A stretch of DNA of 64,000 nt, taken from assembly GCF_029892485.1 (NCBI RefSeq), contig NZ_JARXVG010000001.1:124001-188000 (forward strand), in the 5' to 3' direction. Positions 9,975 to 18,574 of this stretch are shown piece after piece. The stretch is from Variovorax boronicumulans (GTDB lineage: Bacteria; Pseudomonadota; Gammaproteobacteria; Burkholderiales; Burkholderiaceae_C). The position numbers and the translations under genes are program-made. Within the stretch, counting starts at the first letter, position 1; each line of letters opens with the position of its first letter. The notes under the pieces are model-generated. The model worked only from the letters and a program-made list of their open reading frames with translations, was not told where the DNA came from and did not search any database.

Positions 9975-10065
9975 GGAGCGGTGGATGAGCGGTTTAAGTC
10001 GCACGCCTGGAAAGCGTGTGAGGGTTAATAGCCCTCCGCGGGTTCGAATCCCGCCTGCTCCGCCA
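9975..10065 (+). tRNA. tRNA-Ser(GGA)
   Basis: 91-base class II tRNA. The acceptor stem pairs GGAGCGG (9975-9981) with CTGCTCC (10055-10061), followed by discriminator G and an encoded CCA (10063-10065). The anticodon stem is CACGC (10002-10006) with GCGTG (10014-10018), loop CTGGAAA, anticodon GGA at 10009-10011. A long variable arm and the T-loop GGTTCGAATCC follow. Reads UCC/UCU serine codons. Confidence 0.97.
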
Positions 10066-10110
10066 GAGATTGATTGTTCGTAACCGTTCACGAACATGCA
10101 GACAGCAAAA

Positions 10111-10144
10111 AGCCCAAGTCGCCACAAGCACTTGGGCTTTTTTT
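10111..10144 (+). terminator. Rho-independent terminator after tRNA-Ser
   Basis: Stem AGCCCAAGT (10111-10119) pairs with ACTTGGGCT (10130-10138) and runs into a T tract to 10144. An A run precedes the stem, so it could also work from the opposite strand. Confidence 0.88.
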
Positions 10145-10270
10145 GTCTTCCGGCATGTCCTATGACACGTTGCTAGGCAACAACTAGGATCGACGCCACG
10201 GATGCATTCGTCTGGCGGTACGATCCAAATGTTTTACTTTCAAGCCGGCAAGAACCGCAAAGGAGCCTCG

Positions 10271-10627
10271 ATGGCTGGACAGACCCGAACCGCGCCGCGT
10301 GGCAAGACCTCCCTCGACAGGACGCTTCAGAAGAGCGAAGAAGTCGCCGCCGATGTGCAACGGGCGTCGGACAACCTCGCCGTGGTGAGCACAGTGCTCG
10401 AGCAGGAACTGCCTGACGAGATTCAGGTGGGCGAGGTGGCGCAGGCCATCGAGCACACGAGCCAGCTCGAGGAGAAGCTGGCCAAGTCGGCGGAGAAGCT
10501 GGCCGAGGTGAATGCCGCGCTGAGCGAAGAAATCGAGAAGCGCCTCGAAGCGACCGCCGAGCGCGACGAAAGCCAGGCGCTGGCCGAAAAGCTCAAGGCA
10601 AAGATCCGCGCCAACGGCTCGGACTGA
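10271..10627 (+). CDS. Hypothetical coiled-coil protein
   Basis: 118-residue hydrophilic protein that I do not recognise. It begins MAGQTRTAPRGKTSLDR and is dominated by heptad-like Ala/Glu/Leu/Lys segments from about residue 20 to 112 (for example QLEEKLAKSAEKLAEVNAAL), so most of it should form a long alpha-helix or coiled coil. No signal peptide or membrane span. AAAGGAG lies just before the ATG at 10271, which decides the start. It stands alone between the tRNA-Ser terminator and the receiver-domain gene; a link to the latter is only suggested by proximity (110 bases). Confidence 0.75.
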   Translation: MAGQTRTAPRGKTSLDRTLQKSEEVAADVQRASDNLAVVSTVLEQELPDEIQVGEVAQAIEHTSQLEEKLAKSAEKLAEVNAALSEEIEKRLEATAERDESQALAEKLKAKIRANGSD

Positions 10628-10737
10628 CGGGCCCAGGAACAACGCTCCGTCCACGTTCCCGCGGTCCGTCTCCCTTCTCCTACGCCGCGACTGCATCCCG
10701 CGCGCTACGCTATTGGTTCTCACAGCAAAACCAAGGC

Positions 10738-11127
10738 ATGGCCCTCATCACGTTCCTCGTCGAGGACAACAAGACCATCAGAGACAACCTGGTCCCGGCA
10801 CTCGAGGATCTGGTCAATGGCCATGTGGTCGGCTTTGCCGAGACCGAGTCGGATGCACTGGCGTGGCTGGCGGCCCACCCCGACGACTGGCAGCTGCTGA
10901 TCGTCGACCTGTTCCTCAAGGAAGGTTCCGGACTCGGTGTGCTGGCCGGCTGCAAGGCTCGCTCGGCGGGCCAGCGCGTCGTGGTGCTGAGCAACTACGT
11001 GACCGCGGACATCCGAACCCGCTGTGAAGCGCTGGGGGCCGACGCCGTGTTCGACAAATCGCGCGACCTCGACGCCTTCATCGAGTACTGCAACACCGAC
11101 CGCCCCTCGGGCCTCGCCGTACTCTGA
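10738..11127 (+). CDS. Single-domain response regulator (receiver domain only)
   Basis: 130-residue CheY-like protein with no output domain. The receiver hallmarks are present: acidic pair Glu9-Asp10 (FLVEDN), phospho-acceptor Asp57 (LLIVDLFL), Ser85 after the beta-4 strand (VVVLSN) and Lys107 (AVFDKS). No histidine kinase gene is nearby, so its partner is elsewhere in the genome. Receiver-only proteins usually act through protein contact, as phosphate shuttles or motility switches; nothing here says which. An ATG at 10738 follows a purine-rich AACCAAGG. Transcription ends at the hairpin at 11163-11190. Confidence 0.88.
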   Translation: MALITFLVEDNKTIRDNLVPALEDLVNGHVVGFAETESDALAWLAAHPDDWQLLIVDLFLKEGSGLGVLAGCKARSAGQRVVVLSNYVTADIRTRCEALGADAVFDKSRDLDAFIEYCNTDRPSGLAVL

Positions 11128-11162
11128 CGTCCGGCGGCATTGCGTCCGCAACGCACCATGAG

Positions 11163-11190
11163 AAAAGGGCCCGAAGGCCCTTTTCTTTTT
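11163..11190. terminator. Bidirectional hairpin terminator
   Basis: AAAAGGGCC (11163-11171) pairs with GGCCCTTTT (11176-11184) around a CGAA tetraloop, with T-rich sequence to 11190 and A-rich sequence on the other side. It separates the receiver gene (plus) from the convergent binding-protein gene (minus). Confidence 0.88.
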
Positions 11191-11230
11191 GAGTGGACAA
11201 GCCGCGCGGTTCGCGCGGCTGCCAACACGC

Positions 11231-12439
11231 TTAGCGCACCACGGCGATCTGCGTGCGCACGCCGCCCTTGTACGTGAACAAGGTCAGTGCGCCGTTCTTG
11301 ATGTCGCCCTTTTCGTCGAAGGCGATCGGGCCGGTCACGCCCTTGTATTGCAGCTTGCCGATTTCAGGCAGGTACTTTTCCGGCTCCGACGAACCGGCCT
11401 TGACCATGGCTTCAGCCAGCACGTTGACCGCGTCGTAGACGTACGGTGCATAGATCTGCACTTCGACGCCGTTCTTGGTCTTGAACTTGGCCTTGAAATC
11501 TTCCAGCGGCTGCTTGAAGTCGCCGTCGACACCGCCGGCTTCGGCGCAAACCACCATGTCTTCACCGATGGCATCGCCAGCCAGCTTCGGCAGCTCGCCG
11601 GTGCACAAGCCGTCGCCGCCCATGAACTTGACGTTCAGGCCGAGTTGCTTGACTTGCTTGAGCATCGGGCCGCCAACGGCGTCCATGCCGCCGAAGAACA
11701 GCACGTCGGGCTTGGCAGCCTTCAGCTTGGTCAGGATGGCGTTGAAGTCGGTCGACTTGTCGGTGGTGAACTCGTGGCCCACGATGGTGGCGCCCGCGGC
11801 CTTGGCCGACTTCTCGAATTCTTCGGCAACGCCCTGGCCGTAGGCCGTGCGGTCGTCGATCACGGCAATGTTCTTGCCCTTGAGCGTGTCGACTGCGTAC
11901 TTGCCCAGCGTGCCGCCCAGTTGCGTGTCGTCGGCCACCACGCGGAACGTGGTCTTGAAGCCTTGGCGCGTGTACTTGGGGTTGGTCGCCGACGGCGAGA
12001 CCTGCGGGATGCCGGCGTCGCTGTAGAGCTTGGAAGCGGGGATGGTCGTGCCGGAATTCAGGTGACCGACCACGCCGTTGACCTTTTCGTCGACCAGCTT
12101 CTGGGCAACAGCCGTGCCCTGCTTCGGATCGCCGGCGTCGTCTTCGGCCACCAGCACGAACTTGGCAACCTTGTCGCCGATCTTGAGGCCCTTTGCATTC
12201 AGGTCTTCAATGGCCATCTTGGCGCCGAACTCGTTGTCCTTGCCAAGGTGGGCAATGGGACCGCTGGTCGGGCCGACGTGACCGATCTTGACGATCAGCG
12301 CATCGGCGGGAGGCGCTGCAGGTGCGGGGGCCGCTGCCGTGGGTGCCGGCGTAGCGGCGGGTGCGGCAGCTTCTTCTTTCTTGCCGCAAGCCACCAGCGT
12401 GAGTGCAGCCAGTGCGACCGCAGTCCATTTCAATTGCAT
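11231..12439 (-). CDS. Branched-chain amino acid ABC transporter substrate-binding lipoprotein (LivK type)
   Basis: High-affinity binding component for branched-chain or related amino acids. 402 residues of the Peripla_BP_6 family: IKIGHVGPTSGP-like start at about residue 50, then KMAIEDLNAKG, EKVNGVVGHLNSGTTIPASKLY and a C-terminal KGDIKNGALTLFTYKGG. The N-terminus is a lipoprotein signal (ALTLVAC, Cys near residue 18) followed by an Ala/Pro-rich linker of about 25 residues that tethers the domain. The ATG at 12439 has a strong GGAGG site 6 bases upstream; longer frames do not. No permease or ATPase genes adjoin it, so it is an orphan binding protein here. Confidence 0.92.
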   Translation of the reverse strand: MQLKWTAVALAALTLVACGKKEEAAAPAATPAPTAAAPAPAAPPADALIVKIGHVGPTSGPIAHLGKDNEFGAKMAIEDLNAKGLKIGDKVAKFVLVAEDDAGDPKQGTAVAQKLVDEKVNGVVGHLNSGTTIPASKLYSDAGIPQVSPSATNPKYTRQGFKTTFRVVADDTQLGGTLGKYAVDTLKGKNIAVIDDRTAYGQGVAEEFEKSAKAAGATIVGHEFTTDKSTDFNAILTKLKAAKPDVLFFGGMDAVGGPMLKQVKQLGLNVKFMGGDGLCTGELPKLAGDAIGEDMVVCAEAGGVDGDFKQPLEDFKAKFKTKNGVEVQIYAPYVYDAVNVLAEAMVKAGSSEPEKYLPEIGKLQYKGVTGPIAFDEKGDIKNGALTLFTYKGGVRTQIAVVR

Positions 12440-12576
12440 GGGAAACCTCCAGAACTTGGATTGAAAACAATAAAAACCGGTCGTGTGATCCGGGCGCGCA
12501 GAACTCGCAAGTTTCGCGCCGCGGACCAGCGGCACCCTCACGCCATTCCGACCTGCGGCGCAGTTTAGCCGAGGAT

Positions 12577-12972
12577 TTATGCGCCGGAAGCTGGCGTAGA
12601 CCCTGTGTTTTCGGAGAGCTCGGCGGCCATCGATTCGATCACCAGCGCGCGCAGAACAGCTTCGATTTCACCGCGCAGCCGGGGCACCATGTCGTCGAGT
12701 TGCTGCTGGACCGCGGCGGATACCGCATCGCTCAGGCGCTCTTCCAGCGACAGGTCGACGCGCTGCAGCACGCGATGCAGAAGCTGCTCTTCGAGGCTGA
12801 CGATTTCCGCCTGCGTGAGCTGCACCGCGGGCGGCAACGCGACCGCGGTGGCCGTATCGGGCTGTGGCGCCGGTGCATCGGACGGCTCGGGGCTCGCGGG
12901 CTCCGCCGGGATGTCGAGCACCGTGGTCAGCGTGGGAACGAACCGGGGCGGCGTGCGCAGCGTGCTGGCCAT
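12577..12972 (-). CDS. Hypothetical protein encoded with holC
   Basis: 131 residues, not recognised beyond a loose resemblance to short Burkholderiales proteins of unknown function. The N-terminal 50 residues are Pro/Ala/Thr-rich and probably disordered (PTLTTVLDIPAEPASPEPSD), the rest is predicted helical (LTQAEIVSLEEQLLHRVLQR, LRGEIEAVLRALVIESMA). The ATG lies 1 base after the holC stop, so it is translated from the pepA-holC message. No membrane span or catalytic motif is visible. Confidence 0.7.
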   Translation of the reverse strand: MASTLRTPPRFVPTLTTVLDIPAEPASPEPSDAPAPQPDTATAVALPPAVQLTQAEIVSLEEQLLHRVLQRVDLSLEERLSDAVSAAVQQQLDDMVPRLRGEIEAVLRALVIESMAAELSENTGSTPASGA

Positions 12973-12973
12973 G

Positions 12974-13417
12974 TCAGGAAGCGCTCCTTGCGAAATCGTG
13001 TGGCTGGATGGTGTAGCCGCGGTCGGCGTAATGGCGCCAGCGCGAGCGGCCGATCTGCCGGTCGTTGGCCTCGTCGCTCACGATGTCGATCAGGCGCTCG
13101 AAGCGCTCGAAACCGGCGGGCACTTCCAGGCCCAGGTTCACCAGCATCTCGCGGTGCGGCAACGACGCTGCATCGGCACCGTCCGAAGAAAGGACCACCG
13201 GCGAGCGGGCCACCACGTGGGCCTGTGCATCGCCGCGGCAATGCGCGACGAAGTCGACGGGCGACAGCTGCCAGAGCGCGGCATCCACTGCGTCGAGCAT
13301 CTGCGCATCGCCGACCACCACCACCCGCAGGCCGCGGGCATTCACCGCCTTGCGAACGAGCCGGCAAGCGTAGTTCAGCTTGTCGGGCGCATTGAAGTGA
13401 AAGCCGATTTCCGTCAC
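12974..13417 (-). CDS. holC: DNA polymerase III subunit chi
   Basis: Chi links the polymerase III clamp loader to single-stranded-DNA-binding protein at the replication fork. 147 residues with the DNA_pol3_chi pattern: [19 protein letters not shown] near the start, [46 protein letters not shown] and the C-terminal [17 protein letters not shown]. The start overlaps the pepA stop by 4 bases (13414-13417, ATGA), the usual pepA-holC coupling in proteobacteria. Confidence 0.95.
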   Translation of the reverse strand: MTEIGFHFNAPDKLNYACRLVRKAVNARGLRVVVVGDAQMLDAVDAALWQLSPVDFVAHCRGDAQAHVVARSPVVLSSDGADAASLPHREMLVNLGLEVPAGFERFERLIDIVSDEANDRQIGRSRWRHYADRGYTIQPHDFARSAS

Positions 13418-14928
13418 TTCGGGGACCGGGCCTTCCGTGGCGAGGTCGTGGGCCCGGACTTGGCTTTGGACGAAGCGGGAGCGGCGTTGTCGGCTGCGCG
13501 CGTCGTCAGGTAGGAAACCAGGAGACCCACCGGCCGGCCCGTCGAGCCCTTCGCCGCGCCGCTCTTCCAGGCGGTGCCGGCGATGTCCAGGTGGGCCCAG
13601 GGATAGTCATCGGCAAAGCGCTGCAGGAATTTGGCCGCGGTGATGGCACCACCGGCACGGCCGGCGATGTTGGCCACATCGGCGAAGTTGCTCTTGAGGC
13701 CTTCGGCGTAGTCGTCGTCCAGCGGCAGGCGCCAGCAGCGGTCTTCCGATTCTTCGCCAGCCGCCTGAAGCGCCGCGGCCAGCGTCTCGTCGCTCGCGAA
13801 AAGGCCGCTGCGCACGCCGCCGAGTGCGACCACGCAGGCACCCGTGAGCGTCGCGATGTCGATCACCGCGGCCGGATCGAAACGCTTGGCATAGGTCAGC
13901 GCATCGCACAGGATGAGGCGGCCTTCGGCATCGGTGTTGAGCACTTCGATGGTCTGCCCGCTCATGCTGGTGACCACGTCGCCGGGCTTCAAGGCCTTGC
14001 CGTCGTTCATGTTCTCGCACGACGGCACGAGGCCGACCACGTTGATCGCCGGCTGGATCTCGCCGAGCGCGCGGAAAGTGCCCAGCACGCTCGCGGCGCC
14101 GCACATGTCGAACTTCATCTCGTCCATCTCGGCCGCGGGCTTGAGCGAGACGCCGCCGGTGTCGAAGGTGATGCCCTTGCCGACCAGCACCACCGGTGCC
14201 TGGTCCTTGGGCGCGCCCTGGTAGCGCAGCACGATGAAGCGAAGCGGCTCGGCCGAACCCTGTGCCACAGCGGCGAACGAGCCCATGCCGAGCTTCTCGA
14301 CTTCCTTGGGCCCGAGCACCTCGCACTTGATGTTGGGGAGCCTGGCCAGCTCCTTGGCGGCTTCGGCCAGGAGCGTGGGGGTGGCGTGGTTGGCGGGGCG
14401 GTTGCCCCACTCCTTGGCCAGCTCGATGCCCAGCACTGTGGCGCGGGCTTGGTCGAAGGCCTTGTTCGCGCCGGTCGCATCGGCCACGCCGATGGTCAGG
14501 TGGCGGATGCTGCGCGGCTCGGCCTTCGATTTGGTGGTCGTGTAGACGTAGCTGGCGTCGGCAGCTGCCGTGACGGCGCAGGCCACGGCCGCGCCGTCGG
14601 CCGGCTGGGCAAAGACGATGACGGCCCGCTTGGGCCGATGGGCCTTGGCCGCATTGACTGCCGCGATCACGCCGCTGCGCACCGACGCGGGCTTGCCGTC
14701 GCCGATGGCCGCGAGCACGACGCGGGGGGCCACGACGTCGTCGGGACGGTAGAGTGAGAGAAGCTTGCCGGCCTTGTCGGGCAGATCGCCGGCCTTTCGG
14801 GCGCTGGCGGCCAGCACGGAAAGAGCGTCCTTGGAGGTGAGAGGCGCATTGCCGACGAGCACGATGAGGACATCGGATTTTTCGGCTGCGGCCTGGGCGA
14901 CGGTGAGGGGCTTGAGTTGAAAGTCCAT
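13414..14928 (-). CDS. pepA: Leucyl aminopeptidase (cytosol aminopeptidase)
   Basis: Hexameric two-metal M17 peptidase that removes N-terminal residues from peptides; in E. coli the protein also binds DNA. 504 residues: an N-terminal macro-like domain, then the catalytic domain with the metal and active-site lysine segment [15 protein letters not shown], the Asp pair in the same stretch, and the family signature NTDAEGRL. A basic Lys/Ser/Pro-rich tail of about 25 residues follows the usual end. Divergent from lptF with only 21 bases between start codons; holC follows with an ATGA overlap. Confidence 0.97.
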   Translation of the reverse strand: MDFQLKPLTVAQAAAEKSDVLIVLVGNAPLTSKDALSVLAASARKAGDLPDKAGKLLSLYRPDDVVAPRVVLAAIGDGKPASVRSGVIAAVNAAKAHRPKRAVIVFAQPADGAAVACAVTAAADASYVYTTTKSKAEPRSIRHLTIGVADATGANKAFDQARATVLGIELAKEWGNRPANHATPTLLAEAAKELARLPNIKCEVLGPKEVEKLGMGSFAAVAQGSAEPLRFIVLRYQGAPKDQAPVVLVGKGITFDTGGVSLKPAAEMDEMKFDMCGAASVLGTFRALGEIQPAINVVGLVPSCENMNDGKALKPGDVVTSMSGQTIEVLNTDAEGRLILCDALTYAKRFDPAAVIDIATLTGACVVALGGVRSGLFASDETLAAALQAAGEESEDRCWRLPLDDDYAEGLKSNFADVANIAGRAGGAITAAKFLQRFADDYPWAHLDIAGTAWKSGAAKGSTGRPVGLLVSYLTTRAADNAAPASSKAKSGPTTSPRKARSPK

Positions 14929-14949
14929 AATCCTTTTTTTCCTCGAACG

Positions 14950-16089
14950 ATGTTATTCCATTCTTCCCTACGCAAGGAGCTGTCCCGCAGCTTCGGAGCG
15001 ACCCTCGTGGTTCTGGTCACCATCGTGATGACCATGATGCTCATCCGTACCCTCGGGCTCGCGTCCAAGGGCAGCGTGAATCCGGCCGATGTCTTCATCG
15101 TGATGGCCTACACGGTGCTGGGCTACATGCCCACCATCCTGAGCCTGAGCCTTTTCATCGCCATCGTCGGCACGCTCTCGCGCATGTACCGGGACAGCGA
15201 AATGGTGATCTGGTTCTCCAGCGGCCGGGGACTCACCGACTTCGTCGAACCGCTGTTTCGCTTCGCCTGGCCGGTGCTGCTCCTGATCGCCGCGATGGCG
15301 CTGGTGGGCTGGCCCTGGGCCAACTCGCAGACCATCGGCATGCGCCAGCAGTACGAGCAGCGCAGCGACATCGAACGCGTCACGCCCGGCGAATTCCGTG
15401 AATCGTCGGGCCGGATGCGCGTCTTCTTCATCGACAAGGACACGCCGGACGGCGCCACCGCCACCAACGTCTTCATCTGGGCCATCGAACGCGGGCTGCA
15501 GATCACCACGTCGGCGCGCAGCGGCCGCATCGAGGACGTGGGCCCCAACCGCTTCCTGATGCTCAGCAACGGCCAGCGGCTGGAGCGCCCGCTGCTGCCG
15601 ACCTCGGGCCTGAAGATCAGCGAGTTCAAGACCTACGGCACCCGGGCCGGTGGCAGCGCGGATGCCGCCACCGACGCGACACCGGTACGTGCTCGCACCA
15701 CCCTGTCGCTCTTGCGCGATCGCAGCAACGCAAGCCTGGGCGAACTGGGCTGGCGCATCGGCATGCTGCTGGCCGCCATCAACTTCGTGCTGCTGGCACT
15801 GACCGTCTCCACCGCCAATCCCCGCGTGGGACGCAGCGGCAACCTGCTGCTCGCGCTGTTCGCCTTCGTCATCTACTACAACCTGCTGAACCTCGGCCAG
15901 AGCTGGGTCAGCTCCGGGCGCTACGGCATGGGCAGCTTCCTGCTCCTGCTGCACGGCGGGGTCTTCCTCATCGGTACGACGTGGCTGGTGCTGCGCAACA
16001 ACAACTGGGGGCAGCGAAGGACGCGCGCGATCGCCGGCGGCCTGCCGACCCCGAAGCCACAGCCACCCAAGATCGACCCCACTTCGTGA
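14950..16089 (+). CDS. lptF: LPS export ABC transporter permease LptF
   Basis: One of the two inner-membrane permeases that, with LptB, extract lipopolysaccharide and push it across the LptA bridge. 379 residues: [19 protein letters not shown] start, three spans in the first 110 residues, a periplasmic beta-jellyroll domain (about 130-260), then three spans near the C-terminus. The ATG at 14950 is preferred over an in-frame ATG at 14917 that lies inside divergent pepA. It overlaps lptG by 4 bases, so the two subunits are translationally coupled. Confidence 0.95.
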   Translation: MLFHSSLRKELSRSFGATLVVLVTIVMTMMLIRTLGLASKGSVNPADVFIVMAYTVLGYMPTILSLSLFIAIVGTLSRMYRDSEMVIWFSSGRGLTDFVEPLFRFAWPVLLLIAAMALVGWPWANSQTIGMRQQYEQRSDIERVTPGEFRESSGRMRVFFIDKDTPDGATATNVFIWAIERGLQITTSARSGRIEDVGPNRFLMLSNGQRLERPLLPTSGLKISEFKTYGTRAGGSADAATDATPVRARTTLSLLRDRSNASLGELGWRIGMLLAAINFVLLALTVSTANPRVGRSGNLLLALFAFVIYYNLLNLGQSWVSSGRYGMGSFLLLLHGGVFLIGTTWLVLRNNNWGQRRTRAIAGGLPTPKPQPPKIDPTS

Positions 16090-17195
16090 AAACCATAAGA
16101 CGCCTGATCTACGTCGAGGCACTGAAGGCGGTGGCCTTCGTGACGCTCGGCTTCCTGAGCCTGTTCTTCTTCTTCGACTTCGTCGACGAGTTGCAGTCCG
16201 TCGGCAAGCCCGAAAGCTTGGCTTACGGGCCGATGCAGGCGCTGGTGTACGTGGCGCTGATGGTTCCCAGCCACCTCTACGAGCTGCTGCCAATCACCGT
16301 GCTGATCGGCTGCATCTTCGTGATGGCGCGTCTTGCGCAAAGCTCCGAATACACCATCCTGCGCACCAGCGGCCTGGGCCCCTGGCGTGCGCTGCGCACG
16401 CTGCTGCTGCTGGGCCTGGGCTTCGTCATCCTCACCTTCGCCGTGGGCGATTACATCGCGCCGCTGTCGGGGCGCACCGGCCAGCTGTTCAAGTCGCGAT
16501 ACCAGGCCCCCTACACGCTGGTGGGCAACACCGGCGCCTGGCTCAAGGAGAAGCGCGACAACGTCTCCTACGCGGTGAACGTGCTGTCGATCTCGCGCGA
16601 TGGCACGCTGCAGAACGCGCGCATCTTCGAGTTCGATGCCAACGGCTACGTAAGCAAGCAGTTGGTCGCCAAGTCCGCGCGCATCTTCGACGGGCACTGG
16701 ACCCTGGCAGACGTCGAAAAGCAGGACTACGACACGCGCAGCGCGGCCGACAAGGCCCGCGTCACCACGGACAAGATTCCGCAGATGGACTGGAAGACCT
16801 CGCTCACGGCCGAAATGGTGTCGGTGGCGCTGCTTCGACCGGACCGCATGAGCACCATCGACCTGTTCGACTACATCCGCCACCTGGACGCCAACGGCCA
16901 GACGGCGCAGCGCTACGAAATCGAGTTCTGGCGCAAGGTGTTCTATCCGCTGTCCTGCCTGGTGATGGTGGTGCTCGCCCTGCCCTTCGCCTACCTGCAC
17001 TTCCGCCAGGCCGGCATCACCACCTACGTGTTCGGCGGCGTGATGATCGGCATCAGCTTCTTTTTGCTGAACAACGTGTTCGGCTACCTCGGCAATCTCA
17101 GCAACTGGTCGCCATGGCTGACAGCCGCGGCGCCGGGGATGATCTATTCGGTGATGTCGTTGACGGCCTTCAGCTGGCTGGTTCTTCGAAGATGA
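16086..17195 (+). CDS. lptG: LPS export ABC transporter permease LptG
   Basis: Second permease of the LptB2FG lipopolysaccharide extractor. 369 residues of the YjgP/YjgQ family: start [19 protein letters not shown] from a GTG at 16086 that overlaps the lptF stop (GTGA), early membrane spans with FFFFDFVDELQSVG, the periplasmic domain (about 130-260), and the C-terminal spans with LPFAYLHFRQAG and VFGYLGNLSNWSPWLTAAAP. The downstream CbiX gene begins inside its last codons (ATGA at 17192). Confidence 0.95.
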   Translation: MKTIRRLIYVEALKAVAFVTLGFLSLFFFFDFVDELQSVGKPESLAYGPMQALVYVALMVPSHLYELLPITVLIGCIFVMARLAQSSEYTILRTSGLGPWRALRTLLLLGLGFVILTFAVGDYIAPLSGRTGQLFKSRYQAPYTLVGNTGAWLKEKRDNVSYAVNVLSISRDGTLQNARIFEFDANGYVSKQLVAKSARIFDGHWTLADVEKQDYDTRSAADKARVTTDKIPQMDWKTSLTAEMVSVALLRPDRMSTIDLFDYIRHLDANGQTAQRYEIEFWRKVFYPLSCLVMVVLALPFAYLHFRQAGITTYVFGGVMIGISFFLLNNVFGYLGNLSNWSPWLTAAAPGMIYSVMSLTAFSWLVLRR

Positions 17196-17569
17196 CCATG
17201 GCAACGCAGATGCGGGGCATCGTGCTGCTGGCGCACGGTTCGCGCGACGAGCGCTGGCGCGAGCCCATCGAGGCGGTGGCCGCGCGCCTCCTGCAAGACG
17301 ACCCTGCCGCGCAGGTCGTGTGCGCGTACATGGAGCTCGCCACGCCGGACCTGCATTCGGCCGCAGCCGGCCTGATCGCCGAGGGCGCCAAGGCCGTCCG
17401 CGTCGTTCCCCTGTTCCTCGGCATGGGCAAACATGCCCGCGAAGACCTGCCGCTGCAGCTCCAAACCCTGCGCAAGACCTGGCCCGACATCGACTTCTCG
17501 CTCACCCGCATCGTTGGAGAAGAGCCCGAACTGGTGGAATTGCTGGCAAGAATTGCGGCCAAATCCTGA
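17192..17569 (+). CDS. CbiX/SirB-type sirohydrochlorin chelatase
   Basis: Single-domain chelatase of the CbiX family, inserting iron or cobalt into sirohydrochlorin for siroheme or cobamide. 125 residues, the CbiX-short size. Metal-binding and catalytic His residues are in LLAHGSRDERW (near residue 15) and LGMGKHAREDLP (near residue 78); the family pattern AYMELATPDL is present. The start overlaps lptG (ATGA); a second ATG six bases on would drop two residues. The next gene is cysB, and siroheme is needed by sulfite reductase, so ferrochelation for sulfate assimilation is the likely role here (inference). Confidence 0.88.
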   Translation: MTMATQMRGIVLLAHGSRDERWREPIEAVAARLLQDDPAAQVVCAYMELATPDLHSAAAGLIAEGAKAVRVVPLFLGMGKHAREDLPLQLQTLRKTWPDIDFSLTRIVGEEPELVELLARIAAKS

Positions 17570-17606
17570 AGATTCGGCAATTTCGATAGATTGCGAAGGC
17601 ATAATG

Positions 17607-17628
17607 AATTCCGTAATAAGACGGAATT
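17607..17628. promoter_or_regulatory. Inverted repeat upstream of cysB, probable operator
   Basis: AATTCCGT (17607-17614) and ACGGAATT (17621-17628) form a perfect 8-base inverted repeat with a 6-base spacer, ending 4 bases before the cysB start. A CATAAT -10-like hexamer (17600-17605) abuts it. Position and symmetry suit autoregulation by CysB, but the site is also short enough to be a simple stem in the leader. Confidence 0.5.
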
Positions 17629-17632
17629 TGAT

Positions 17633-18574
17633 ATGAATCTGCACCAATTCAAGTTTGTTCAGGAGGCCGTGCGGCGCAACCTGAACCTCACCGAGGCGGC
17701 CAAGGCGCTTCATACCTCGCAGCCCGGTGTCTCCAAAGCCATCATCGAGCTCGAGGAAGAACTGGGCGTCGAGATTTTTGCGCGCCACGGCAAGCGCCTC
17801 AAGCGCGTGACCGAGCCGGGCCAGCATGTCATTGCCAGCATCGAACTGATCATGCGCGAGGTCGGCAACCTGAAGCGCATCGGCGAACAGTTCAGCGCGC
17901 AGGACAGCGGCACCCTTTCCATCGCCACCACCCACACCCAGGCGCGCTACGTGCTGCCGGTGCCCGTTGCCAACCTGCGCGAGGCCTATCCGAAGGTCAA
18001 CGTGAGCCTGCACCAAGGCTCGCCCGACCAGGTGGCGCGCATGGTGATCGACGAAATCGCAGAGATCGGCATCGCCACCGAATCGCTCGACGGCTACGCC
18101 GAACTCGTGACGCTGCCCTGCTACGAATGGCAGCACGTGCTGGTGCTCCCCAAGGACCATCCGCTGGCCGCCAAGGAGCGCATCTCGCTCGAGGACCTGG
18201 CGCTCGAGCCGATCATCACCTATCACCCGTCGTTCACCGGTCGCACGCGCATCGACCACGCCTTCGCGCAGAAGAAGCTCACGCCGCGCATCGCGCTCGA
18301 AGCGATCGACTCCGACGTGATCAAGACCTACGTGCGCCTGGGCCTGGGCGTCGGCATCGTGGCCGAGATGGCGGTGCGCGACGAGTCGAACGCCGACCTC
18401 GTGGTGCGTCCGATGGGCCATGTGTTCGGCCAGAATATTGCCCGGGTCGCGTTCAAGCGCAGCGCCTACCTGCGCAACTTCGTCTTCAAGTTCGCCGAGC
18501 TGCTCTCGGACCGGCTCGACCGCAACCTGATCGCCAAGGCCCTGAGCGGCCACCAACAAGACTACGAACTATGA
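17633..18574 (+). CDS. cysB: LysR-type regulator of sulfur assimilation CysB
   Basis: Transcription activator of sulfate and organosulfur uptake genes, using N-acetylserine or sulfur compounds as effectors. 313 residues. The opening MNLHQFKFVQEAVRRNLNLT and helix-turn-helix AAKALHTSQPGVSKAIIELE are typical of CysB/Cbl, as is the effector domain with TTHTQARYVLP, SLHQGSPDQVARMV and ITYHPSFTGRTRID. The ATG at 17633 is right after the inverted repeat. The stop overlaps the following aminotransferase start by 4 bases (ATGA), so regulator and enzyme are made together. Confidence 0.94.
   Translation: MNLHQFKFVQEAVRRNLNLTEAAKALHTSQPGVSKAIIELEEELGVEIFARHGKRLKRVTEPGQHVIASIELIMREVGNLKRIGEQFSAQDSGTLSIATTHTQARYVLPVPVANLREAYPKVNVSLHQGSPDQVARMVIDEIAEIGIATESLDGYAELVTLPCYEWQHVLVLPKDHPLAAKERISLEDLALEPIITYHPSFTGRTRIDHAFAQKKLTPRIALEAIDSDVIKTYVRLGLGVGIVAEMAVRDESNADLVVRPMGHVFGQNIARVAFKRSAYLRNFVFKFAELLSDRLDRNLIAKALSGHQQDYEL

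Noticed and set aside
9975..10181. Possible integration (att) site at tRNA-Ser, including the GTTGC-TAG-GCAAC palindrome at 10169-10181
   Set aside because: No duplicate of the tRNA 3' end and no integrase gene were found in the window; the palindrome is short.
14917..14949. Earlier ATG for lptF at 14917
   Set aside because: It lies inside divergent pepA and adds residues with no membrane or family character; the ATG at 14950 gives the normal LptF start.
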